A stretch of DNA of 64,000 nucleotides from Varanus komodoensis (taxonomy: Eukaryota; Chordata; Lepidosauria; Squamata; Varanidae): assembly GCF_004798865.1 (NCBI RefSeq), contig NW_025336126.1:458586-522585 (forward strand), written 5' to 3'. How positions within the stretch are numbered: position 1 is the stretch's first letter; each line of letters opens with the position of its first letter. Both the position numbers and the translations under genes were made by a program. Positions 11,132-21,519 of the stretch are shown here, in pieces. Under the pieces are notes generated by a model. That model saw only the letters and a list, made by a program, of their open reading frames with translations. It had not been told where the DNA came from and did not search any database.

Positions 11132-14100
11132 ATGGATGGTAGTTGGATGCCAGGAGCCCTCGCTCTGGTCCTCTTGCTTGCAAGAGGATGCTACACCAGT
11201 AGTGAAGGTAAGGTCACTGCACCTCTCACAGCAAGTAAAGTCTCCTTTTTGGCATGGGAGAGGGCAAAGGAGGGCTCCTCACTAGTATCAGTGCAGCCTC
11301 CCACGGATTTGGCTTCTCTTCCTAAGCTTGTGCCATCTCTGCTTCTTCTCTTTTTAGGCTCCTGGTGCTACGATAAACCAGAATGTGGTAAGAAAAATAG
11401 CAATCCTTTTGCGTCCCATATTTCCCAAACAAGGCTTATTCTGAGCCACAGCTTCTGAGTCCAGAACTCCACGGGTCTGCTTTGTAATGGATGAAATGTG
11501 CTTTTGAATATATGTGTATGGGCGGCAGCTGGGGGCGGGGTGCATAACAGAGGCTGTAGCTTTCAAGCTAAGGCCCTTTTAAAATAATGCCACCCTGTGC
11601 CTTCTGTCTCATTGCCATGCCTTTTGGTCTTTGCTGCTCGCCCTTCTCTTGGCAAGGTCCCGGGACATGGCTGACCCAGGAGTACTGCAATGGCAAGAGG
11701 CAGTCGCCCATCAACATCCGCTCTGAGAAAGCCATCCATAACCGCAGCCTGGGTGCCATCACGCTCACCGGCTATGATGACGGCAAAAAGCTGCAGGAAA
11801 TGATAAATAGTGGGAAAACAGGTACCTGCGCAATCTTCTCATGCTTGAAACAAATTGCTTCTAGTCTTTAAGGTGGCAGCAGGCAAAAAGCTTACAAACA
11901 CACTCACAAACTTTCAAGAAGGCAATGCCTGGTGAGTGAAGGTTGTTTTATACCTTTTATAGCTCTTCGTTTCTTCCTGTTATGACATGTTCTTAACTCA
12001 AAGCTGTGTAATAACGAAGCATGCTTGGGGTTTGTGTTTGAAAGAGAGGTGGAAGAAATCTGCTCTAAATGGGTTAGCCTTCCCAAATCTGGTGCTTTTC
12101 AGTTGTACTGTACTGTGACTCCCAGGACTCCCATGGCCATGTTAGCTAGGAATGATGAGAGTTGTAGTCCAACATATCTGGATGATACCAGGTTTGGGAA
12201 GGCTGCTGAGTGTGGAAAGTTGAGGTGAAGTGGGGAGTTGAAGGAGGTTTATACGCTGTCCGGAGACTTTTAGTATTGGGACGGCATATAATAACTTAAT
12301 AAAAAATAACATAACATAAAAGGAAGTGTGAAATGACAGTGGAAAATTTTGTTTGAATGAAGCCATGGGAGAGGGTGGAGGGCTTAAGTGAGCAGCTGCG
12401 TAGGACTGGATTTATGAGATTTCTTGTCCTAATTGTATCATCCCAGACAGTCAGTTTACTGTGAATGCATCCCTCCAACAAACAGTTTGTGTGTTGTTAA
12501 TCCTGCGTAAGTTGCAGCAAAACTCACATGGGAAAGCAGTTGAACACCTGTCCAAACACCTGTACCCAGCATACAGAGAGTGCTGCTGGTATGCGCAGAC
12601 TGTGATGGGTGGATTTCTCCCCTCTCCAGTGTGGGTTTACAGGCTGTCCCAGGCTCCTGATAGTCCTGATTTCCTCCTGCAATCATACAATGGGGGAACA
12701 GAGCCCACTGGAACGTTGCAGCTACGTACAGCACAAACCCAGCCAGCTGCCCTCAGCTCTGGAGGACACTGCTGAGGGAGACTGTTGTGAGGGATGAAAT
12801 AAAATTCAACTCACACCCCTCCATCAACATCCTCTTTTCCGGGGTCACCACTGAAGGACACTAGTCCAGTGTTTCCAGAATCCTTCAGCTATTCCCAGAA
12901 GAGAAAGATGTGGGGGAAATCAACTGCCTTTCAACCTGCTTTCACTCTCCCAGTTGTATGAGCCAACATCTGACAAACTTACTCAATACACCTCAGATAA
13001 GATAAGCATGGCTCAAAAGGAGTCACGCAGAGTACGGATATATTTGCAAACAGGCTGGTTTGCACAAGCAATTCCAATCACGGCACTTGTGGTTGCATAA
13101 GCAGCAGAGGCTTTGGGGGTGGGGAATTCATGTCCGGATTTTTCTGTTCACCTGCAGTTGACATTGAACTAGAAGATGGACTCTACTTCACCGGCCATGG
13201 TCTTCCAGCACAGTACGCAGCCAAATCCTTCCACTTCCACTGGGGAGATGGTGATTCCAGGCCAGGATCAGAGCACTATATAGACAACAGACAGTACCCT
13301 ATGGAGGCAAGGATATATTTCCCATTCCAGCTACTTGAGGTTCTCACTTAGGATGGTGAAGAGATGTACTCAACTTTAAGCTCAACAATATAGCCTGAAG
13401 TATCTAATTCTGCTTTATCTTGGAAGCTACAGAGGATCAGGTCTGGTTGGACTCTCGATGGGCGACTTGAGTACTGCACCACACAGGTGGTGCAACCTGA
13501 TGGCCTGCTTGGCCCCTTCCAACTATATGATTGTAAGAGTATCTTAGCTGCTCATTTCCTTCCTAATGCCTTTAATGATTGGAATTGCAGCAGCAACAGT
13601 TTTCCTCAGCATTAGCACAAACCACAAATTGTCACAGCTTTTGAAAGTGATTCCTCTAGTTCAGGCTAGAATTCTTCCCTGTTAGAAAGTGTCCAGCTGG
13701 GGGTGGGGGGGTGTCCTACGAGTGATAGGGTGTATTTCCTATCTAAGTATGCATAAAAAAACAAAGCACAACATTCTTTCCAGCATGTGCAAAATACGTT
13801 TCTTTTTCCATTTAATTATTGCAATGTATATTTTGACTTCAAAGCCTGTTTTTTAGACATTAGAAAAGTCACAGTCACTCATGCCTTAATTACATCTTGT
13901 TCGGACTTCTGTACCATGTGCTACATGGAGCTGCATTTGAAAACTTTTCGGAAGCATCAGCTGGTCCACTGCAGCTAGACAGGCAGCTGGGGCTGTGACA
14001 AAGAGCACTTGACTCATCCCTTATAGCAGCTTCCCTGGGCAACATCCCAAGTGCAGGTTCTGTCTTCTGAAGGCCTACAAAGCTGAGGACTGGGCTACCT

Positions 14101-17100
14101 GAATGGCCACCTTGTCCCACACAAGCCTGCCTGCCTCTGAGAATTCTGGAGTGGCCCTTCTTTGGATGCTGCCACATTCAGAGGTGTGCTTGGTCACAAT
14201 GCAAGGGTGGACCTTCCCTATGGCTATTCCAGGACGGAGGGTTGCCCTGCCCAGGGACACTAGCTTGGCTCCCTCTCCGCCCCTTTTCCACCAGCGGGTA
14301 ATGATCTTTTTATTCAAGCAGGCCTTTGGCATGGAAGCTGGGCTGCTGGGTCAGAGGTTCTTTTTATTCTGTGATAGTTGTCTTTTCAATTGTGTTTAAA
14401 TGCATTTGTTGTATTATTGTTTCATTTGAGCTGTTTAAATGATTCTAAGCTTCCTGGGTGCCATTTTTCTTGGTAGAAAAGTGGGGAACTAATCCAATCG
14501 ATCAATCAACCAATCCATCAATGGCCAACTCTAATGAAAGTGAAGCAGGAACACACGAGAAATTTCCAATATGTGATGACTTTATTATACAATAGTCTAC
14601 ACATCTGTGCTCAAAGGTTCCTCCAAAAGGGACCGGGTGGGACAGTAGAAATATAGTCAAAATTAATACTGTTTTTTTTCTCCCATCAGTTACACATTGT
14701 ACATACCAAAAACAACACGAGTGTATCAGATGCTCGGAAGGACCCAGAAGGAATTGCTGTGCTAGGATTCTTTCTCGAGGTGAGGGATGAAGCCAAAAGG
14801 ACGTAGAAACTTCTGTCCATTTTATAGCACTTTATGTTGGGGAAAAAGTAATTCCAGCCCCTTTATCCAAGCGGACTGCTAGTTCCACTGTAAGTTTCAT
14901 GTGGAATGTGGTTCCAAAACCACATCCGTATTGCATACTACCTGTGTTATCCTAATGTCTATGCTTCTTCTCTTGCTCTGGAGAAATGGAAGAAGAGTAG
15001 TTGGTTAAGCAGGAAGTGCTGGATTTGCTGGGAGTCCATCTAGGCTTCATTTCACCGCTTCTTCTGTACCACAGGGTTCGGAAATGGCCTCAGGCAAGAC
15101 AGCTGAAGCATGGGAATCTTTCATAAAGAACCTCAAGAAAGTGTCTGAAAAGGGTGAGTCTCTTGGCAAAACCAGGAGGGCCAACTGTTTCCTCTCTCAC
15201 CCTGAGAATCCATAACAGCTTCCATAATGAGTTGAAATACTTTCCTGCCTGTCTACCGCATTGTTCAATTTTGATAGTTCCAATTATTGCCTTGATGTAC
15301 CCTGGACATGGCTGCTTCATCAGCGCCCCTGGATTTCCCTCACCATCCCTTATACAGAACTGCACAATTTAGGGTCCTTAATGGGAAGCATCATTATTTA
15401 TTCATATGTTTATTTATAACATATATACAATTTTCCTCCAGGGCAGTCAATCTGGCATCCATTTTTCCCTTTTCTCTTGTATCCTCGCAGGGCCAAGCCC
15501 ACTTTGTGAACTTCATGACGGAGTGCAGATTTGAAACTAGTTCACTTCAGTTCTAGCCTGACATCCTAACCATTTCACCAGGGTTCCCCTAGACAATTTC
15601 AGTGTCACCACAATACTATCCATTCCCTGCCCCCTTCAAAAAGAAAAGTTTAAGGAAAAACCTTGGAAAATCTTAGAACCACTAGGATTGCTCTTTGGCT
15701 TCCCTCTGCTCTTTTTCCTATTTCCCTCCCAGCCTCACCATTTCTCGTTCTCCACCGTCTCTGTCTCGTTTTGGCTAGTCGGGATCCCATGTGATCTTTC
15801 ATAGAAATCATGCCATGGTGGAGCCCACAGCAGTTCCTCAAATGTGTCCATGGGTCTGAAATGTTGGAGACAGCTGCACTGTGTCATGTGGGTTCTCAAA
15901 CTCGTGCTCAATTTTTCTGTAAAATCATTGTTAAAACTAGCTTGAACCTGTTTAAATCTGGAACATGTGCATAACCCACTTTCCTCCACATCTTCAGGCA
16001 AACATACAGATCTTGACAGCACCTTCTCCCTCCTGGACCTGCTGGGTCCCACAGACTTTGCCCGCTATTTCCGCTACCCCGGCTCTCTCACCACTCCCCA
16101 GTGCAATGAGGTCGTAATCTGGACCATCTTTCCTGACCCCATCCTGGTGCCACCCAAAGTGGTGAGTATAGCAATCCGAGTTTGGACAAACACAGGCAGA
16201 ATGCAGAGGCAAGCAAGAAGGTGCTTTCTTTTGCGTCTTCCCCTCTCCTCCAGCTGTCTCTCCCATATTTAACTCAGAGAGAGAGAGCGAGGGGGAGCGG
16301 GGAGAGAGGGATGAAAGCTAAGATCTTTCAAGAAGTTAAATCCTGAAGCTGGTACCATAAGAACCCAGGAAGCGCCATGCTGGATCCGACCAAGCATCCA
16401 TCTGGTCCAGCTTTCTCTTCGCATAATGGCCAACCAGCTGCCCAAGGGAAACCCACAAGCAGGACATGAGTGCAAAAGCACCCGCCCACCCATATTCCCC
16501 AGCAACTGATGCACATAGACATGGGCCTCCAATACCTCTAGGACTAGTAGCCTTCTCCTCCTTGAATTGGTCCAATCCCCTTTTAAGGCCATCCAAATTG
16601 GAGGCCATCACTGCATCCTGTGAAGCAAATTCCATAGTTGCTGTGTGAAGGTGCACTTTCTTTTATCTGTCCTGAATCTTCCACCACTGAACTTCATGGA
16701 ATGGCCTCAGGTTCTGGTCACAGGGCAAGAGAAGGAAAGAACAATGTTTCTCTATCCATTTCTACCATACCACGTACATCTCTATCATGATTTTTCTTTT
16801 GCCCTTTTTCTAAGCTAAATGATCCCAGCAATTGTAGTCTTTCCCCTTCAGTGAGTTGCTCCAGTCCCTCAGCCATTTATTTGACTTGCCCTTTTCTGTC
16901 TTTCCCACCTCTACAATAGCCCTTTTTACATAAGGCAACCAGAATGGAACATAATATTCTAAGTGCAGTTGCACTGTAAATTGTACAAGGGCAGTATGAT
17001 ATTTGGCAGGTTTATTTCCAATCTTTTCCACATTATAAGCATTTTATCTGTTTCTGCAGAATTGCAAAATGCACAGAACCCTGTCTAATCTGAGGTTGCC

Positions 17101-17639
17101 CAAAATGGAGATGTGATAGCTAGACCAGGCCTTAGCATTAGACAGTTGAGAGAAGTTAAGGCGATACAGTTGGTTGGTCTGGGCTGAGGATTTTGCTAAA
17201 GAAGTTGGGCTTGAGAAAGGAGCTATAACATGAAAAGAGGGTCTGAGGCCATTTCAATGGTGCACTGTAACAACTGTGCATTTGTCCCATTGAGTTGCTA
17301 ATCGGCTGATATCCTAGCTTGGTCCCTCTTGGTTTTCATGGCATAGATCCCAGTGCTCAATCCAGCAGCACCTCCTTTGTCACTTTACCCAGGCTGATGT
17401 TCTTCTTATCTCTCCTCTGATAGGTGGAAGCTTTCCCGTCTGAACTGCGTTATACGGACTCCTCCAGCGGGCCACGGATGCAGAACAATTTCCGCCCCCT
17501 GCAACCAATAGGGAAACGGGAGGTGCAAGCATCGGCCGCTTTGAAGGCTAAGCGTTCTGCTGCCTCCCTGGTTGCTCCATCAACACCACTCCTCCCCTTC
17601 CTTTTCATCGCCACCATCATCTCCTCAATGCTCGTATAA
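11117..17639 (+). CDS. Carbonic anhydrase IV/XV-like, GPI-anchored (gene 1)
   Basis: Complete alpha carbonic anhydrase of the extracellular CA IV/XV group (CO2 + H2O to bicarbonate + H+). Exons: 11117-11207 (ATG 11132), 11358-11387, 11657-11821, 13158-13306, 14690-14779, 15075-15153, 15998-16161, 17424-17639 (stop TAA). The coding sum is 969 nt, or 322 aa. Visible parts: signal peptide (ALALVLLLARG), WCYDKPECG, QSPINI, zinc ligands in FHFHWG and MELHIVH, gate residues in GSEH, and SLTTPQC. The four cysteines expected for the two CA IV disulfides are present. The C-terminus is hydrophobic (LLPFLFIATIISSMLV*), a GPI signal. Odd points: the proton-shuttle position reads NSGK (Lys64, CA II numbering), position 92 is Ser instead of Gln, and intron 4 uses a GC donor (GAG|GCAAGG). 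An acceptor at 11116 implies an upstream non-coding exon. The CA IV, XV or 'XVII' assignment needs a tree. Confidence 0.93.
12110..12210. mobile_element. Palindromic MITE remnant
   Basis: Inside intron 3 of CA gene 1. It has the arms 'gactcccaggactcccatgg' and 'gatgagagttgtagtccaac', followed by 'ccaggtttgggaaggctgc'. This is the pattern of a common short palindromic DNA-transposon derivative, also seen at 20.6 and 43.4 kb. Confidence 0.5.
13430..13550 (+). mobile_element. CR1-like LINE 3' tail
   Basis: In intron 4 of CA gene 1. The run 'cctgatggcctgcttggccc' followed by 'cttccaactatatgattgta' is the CR1 3' terminus, which ends in ATTCTATG-type repeats. Small and old. Confidence 0.6.
16350..17060 (-). 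mobile_element. CR1-like LINE 3' region (antisense)
   Basis: Fills most of intron 7 of CA gene 1. On the minus strand the distal part encodes HLEYYVPFWLPYVKRA (16810-17031), a CR1 reverse-transcriptase C-terminal motif. The proximal part (16357-16720) is the 3' region seen again at 33.0-33.46 kb and 36.8-36.96 kb in the opposite orientation. Inactive fragment. Confidence 0.7.
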
Positions 17640-20129
17640 AGGGCAGAAGTGTTGGGAACCACGCAGAGAGGGAATTGCTGTGATCTCCCGAGAGGTCAGT
17701 ACTAGACCACAATCAGGACTAGGACCTGCCTAGCTCTGCAAATGTCTGCAGGACCAGGAACACCTTTGCAGGCAGCTGCAGGGAGCAGCTGAGAGGCAAT
17801 CACGTGGCGGAGCTGGGGCCCAGGAAACCGTCCTAGAAGGCCTCTCTGCGCTGCTGTTCTCCCCCACAAGGACACGATTGTCCCTGTGACTCTCGTGTGC
17901 TCCATGCCTGGAACCTCGCTCCTGCCTTGCTCCTGTTCGTCGCTGCTTGCTCATTCCCTCCTGCCTTGCTCCTCTCGATCCTGCGTGCTCCAGTCTGCTC
18001 CCGTGTGTTCCTTCTTGTTCCGGTTAATCCCGCTTAGCTCCAGAACACTCTTGTCTGTCCCTGTGGCCTCCCTCCTCCACCTTGACTGCCTTTCTGTGGC
18101 TGCTTCCCTGGCATTTGACCTCTGGGCTGTTTCTGCTCTCTCTTGCACTGGACTGGACTGCCTGCTGCCTCATGTTTGACCCTGGACCATTGACCACACT
18201 GCCAGCCTCTAGCCCTACAAAGCTACAAGCCCAGCCTCACACCAGCGCCCTGCTCCTGGTGTTCTGCCCACCCCCGTCAGCCACCTATGTCTAGGTGCTC
18301 ACGCAATCCTACCTGTCCCTACCTGCCATCTCTCTCTCAACCAGTTCAGCCAGGTAGGAAATGTACTTGAAAACAGAAAAGGGGGAGTGAGAGATGCGCA
18401 TCACTGTAGGGACAGGAGCACAGAGGAGAAGCAGCCGGGGCTTCTACGGACAGTGTTGGAGAAAAAAGTGCTGCTCAGTCTATGACACCTAGAGCTGAAA
18501 TGAAGCTTCCAGAACATCTTGTATCTCAAGACTTAAATTGTGAGCTAGACAGAAAGGAATGAAATGTAGACAAACAACAGAGCAATTCCATCATAAAATT
18601 AATACTAAAAGTGACTCTTCTTGATAGCCATTCAATATTACAGCTTCTAATGGAGTCAAGCTGAAGCTTTTAACACTAATTATATTATAAAATTACTTCA
18701 GTTTTGGTTTGTTTTTCCTATTTATTTTTTCTTAAGACTGGCTGCACCTGCTGTGGATCCAGCAATTCTTTTATTTGCTTTTGTGTTGCTTTACACCAAC
18801 CTCTGTCTATATTTGAGTTTCCCAAATCAAGGTTTGGGCTTAGAACTAATGGACCTGATAATGGAATTTGAGCACTGATTCAGTACATCATAATCCAAAA
18901 CCTAAGTTTCACATAACACCAGGAAAAAGTTCATTTCAAATATTGATTTCAGTGTGGATTGGGAGGTTCAGATTTCTGTGCAAATCCTTTTAACATTTTT
19001 TAAACAGTTGAAATTACTTTCAGGTCTGTGGGCTTCTCAAGGCTTTTTTGTGTAGTTAAAACCCTTCACTTACAGAAGTTGGCAAGTCCCTTACCTGAAG
19101 GCAAGCCCCTTACCTGAAGGCAAGCCCCTTTCAAAAGTTGGCAAGTCATCATCCTCCAGGCCTCTCCCATGTTTTGTAGTCCCTTTTGTGCCTTTTTTAA
19201 GAGCAAATAAAGATAATGAGGTAATGAATTGTCATGGCACAACAAACTAGAATAAAGGTTTGCATAAATGAGCAATTATGCTAAACGGCAGTGCCACCAT
19301 GTAGTTATCTAATACAACATATGTGAAGGCATTGAAAGCAAAACCCCAGTGGAAAAAAATGAGACTCTTTTGGAACTTGGAACATCCATGAAGCCCCGAG
19401 TTCAATGCCTCATAAAGAGAACACCCCAGTATCACACAGGCCGCAGCTTCGAGATCCGTTTTTATACAGATAGGAACATCAAGCAATTGCTCATTCACAT
19501 TGGATGTCTCTAATCTCACACAGAAATTCCATAATTTATCTCCAGTGCAGCATTTTTTTCAATAGAGTCAGTCCACATCGGGCACTGCCTCTGAGGCACC
19601 CAGTGAACAGCGGGTCACATGTGTGCGTGATCCGGTTGCTGCATCCCTTCCCATCACGGACAGCCCAACATGGGCCTGCAGCTGCCAGAGCAAGTTTCTT
19701 CCTCCGTGGGAAAAACTGGAGCAAACCACACCCTTTTAACTACCTCATTCTCTCTCTCGATAGTGGTATCTTTGTTTCTTCTTGTTATTAAGACTTATTC
19801 TTTAATTGTGGAAAGGATTTCCAAAATCCTCTGTTACAACGGTCTCTAATTTGTTAAGCACTTCTGAATGATGTGGGAAGAATTTCTTCTTGTTTAGGCC
19901 CTCGGAGGTGGAAACTTTAAGGTGTAAGGAGGCCAGGAACATTCTTCCCTGAGAACCTCAAATGAGAAAGCAGTTTCAACAAGGGCTAATTAGTCAGCTG
20001 TGACTTGGTGTCAAACTAGATGTGACATTTGTCACATGCTTTGCCCTTGAGTGTTGTATGTGGTTGTGTCATGGATTAGCAAAGGGGAGGATTTCAACCG
20101 AGACAATAACAGAAACAAAGGATTAGAGC

Positions 20130-20228
20130 ACCGCCCCTTATTTGTATTTTGTATTTTATTTGATGTTGTAAGCTGCCCCGAGGCCTCGGCAAGGGGTGGC
20201 ATAGAAATGTTTTAATAAATAAATAAAT
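20130..20228 (+). mobile_element. LINE 3' tail with AAAT repeat
   Basis: 'gatgttgtaagctgccccga' followed by 'ggggtggcatagaaatgttt' and an (AAAT)n end. A second copy of the same tail is at 36.98-37.11 kb. This style of tail belongs to an L2/CR1-clade LINE or its SINE partner. Confidence 0.55.
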
Positions 20229-20599
20229 TTGCATACCGGTTATTTAGATTTATGCCAGGGCAAATGACAAATGTCGCCTCTCATTTGGCTCTCAAAGTAT
20301 GACCGTTTGTGGTAATTAAACTGAAGACATGTGTGTATATTCCTATGAACAGAAGAAAGCAGTGTTAAATGTTTCTTTCAATGTAGCATTAATGTAGTTA
20401 TTGCATGTTTATTCCAACCTTTCTGCAAGGAGTTTCCGGTCGTGTGCTTGGCTCTCTCTGCTGCCTACCTGTTGTGGCCTCACAGTGATTCTTTTAAGGT
20501 AGGCCAGAGTGAGAGAGGGCGACTGGCCAGATTCCCCCTCGAGCTTCATGCCTGAGAGGGAATGTGAAACTGGACCTCGCCAGACCTACTCCAACCCCT

Positions 20600-20735
20600 C
20601 ATTGGGCCTTTCCCAACCTGGGGCTCTCCAGATGTGTAGGCCTACAGTTCCCATCATTTCCCAGCAGGGGCAACAAGCAGGCTGTGAATAATGGGAGATG
20701 CAGTCCAATCTGAAGGACGCCCGGTTGGGTAGTGC
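20600..20735. mobile_element. Palindromic MITE
   Basis: Inverted arms: 'cctttcccaacctggggctc' on the left and 'gaaggacgcccggttgggta' on the right. Each is followed inwards by ACTACA-like and CCCATCAT-like sequence. Consistent with a short non-autonomous DNA transposon. Confidence 0.55.
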
Positions 20736-21374
20736 GGACTGAATACTACCCAACTTCTTCCCGGAGGTAGTCCAGGAATATTACTTCCTGAACTGCACTG
20801 AATACATACTGCCCCACATTTTCCACCCAAAGACAGTCACGCCTGTGAACATCTTGGAAGGTTTTGTTGCTGTGTTCTCTGGACCTGAGTTGGTAATCAT
20901 TCTGATGGACAGAGGTAACCTCCTGAGACCAGACCAGATTCTGGTGCAATTGTGTATGTTTGAAATAAATTTATGCTAAACTGAAGCAACGGTTCGTATA
21001 TACAGAGATTTGTAAAAGGGAAAGAAAAAAGAAAGATCCACTTTTCTCAGTATTAATGGGAATCAGGAACTACTCTTGTATGTGGAAGGCAGAGGAGGAA
21101 ATTGCAGGCAGCTTCTCAAAAGTTCCTGTCTTCATTTGCTGCAAAGTATCAAGTATATTTACCCTTTGGACAAAATCTCATGAGTTTGTATCTACTGAAT
21201 GTGTATGCTGAATAAACATTTCTTTTTTAAAGAAAAGCCAAGTGTGTATATGTTTTAATTTTTTTTCTATAAAAAAATTCATCTGACAGCACCAAAAAAG
21301 AACATACACTCTCCCAGCTGGAGCAAACCTCTTTTCTGGCCCAGGGAAACCTTCTCCGCTAAAAGCAGATGGAA

Positions 21375-21380
21375 TTTATT
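21375..21380 (-). terminator. Polyadenylation signal of CA gene 2
   Basis: AATAAA on the minus strand, about 140 nt beyond the stop codon of CA gene 2. It is the first such hexamer noted downstream, and would give a short 3' UTR. Confidence 0.55.
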
Positions 21381-21519
21381 TATACTTGGGTAAGTAAGGA
21401 GGGCATTTCATCATTCAAGCAGTGGGAACCGGTCGCCATTCTGCACCCACAGTACATGTGTGTACACACATTCTTCAGAAGTAATTTTGGCAAAAGCAGT
21501 GGTCCAGATTACACGGAGG

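Larger units (their letters stand above)
17640..21519. other. Convergent spacer between the two carbonic anhydrase genes
   Basis: No coding exon was recognised. On the plus strand it should hold the 3' UTR of CA gene 1; AATAAA hexamers occur at 19206 and 21211. On the minus strand it should hold the short 3' UTR of CA gene 2. It also contains a LINE tail (20.13-20.23 kb) and a palindromic MITE (20.60-20.73 kb). The stretch 17.7-18.35 kb is rich in TGCTC/CTGCC pyrimidine runs without a clear unit. Confidence 0.5.
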
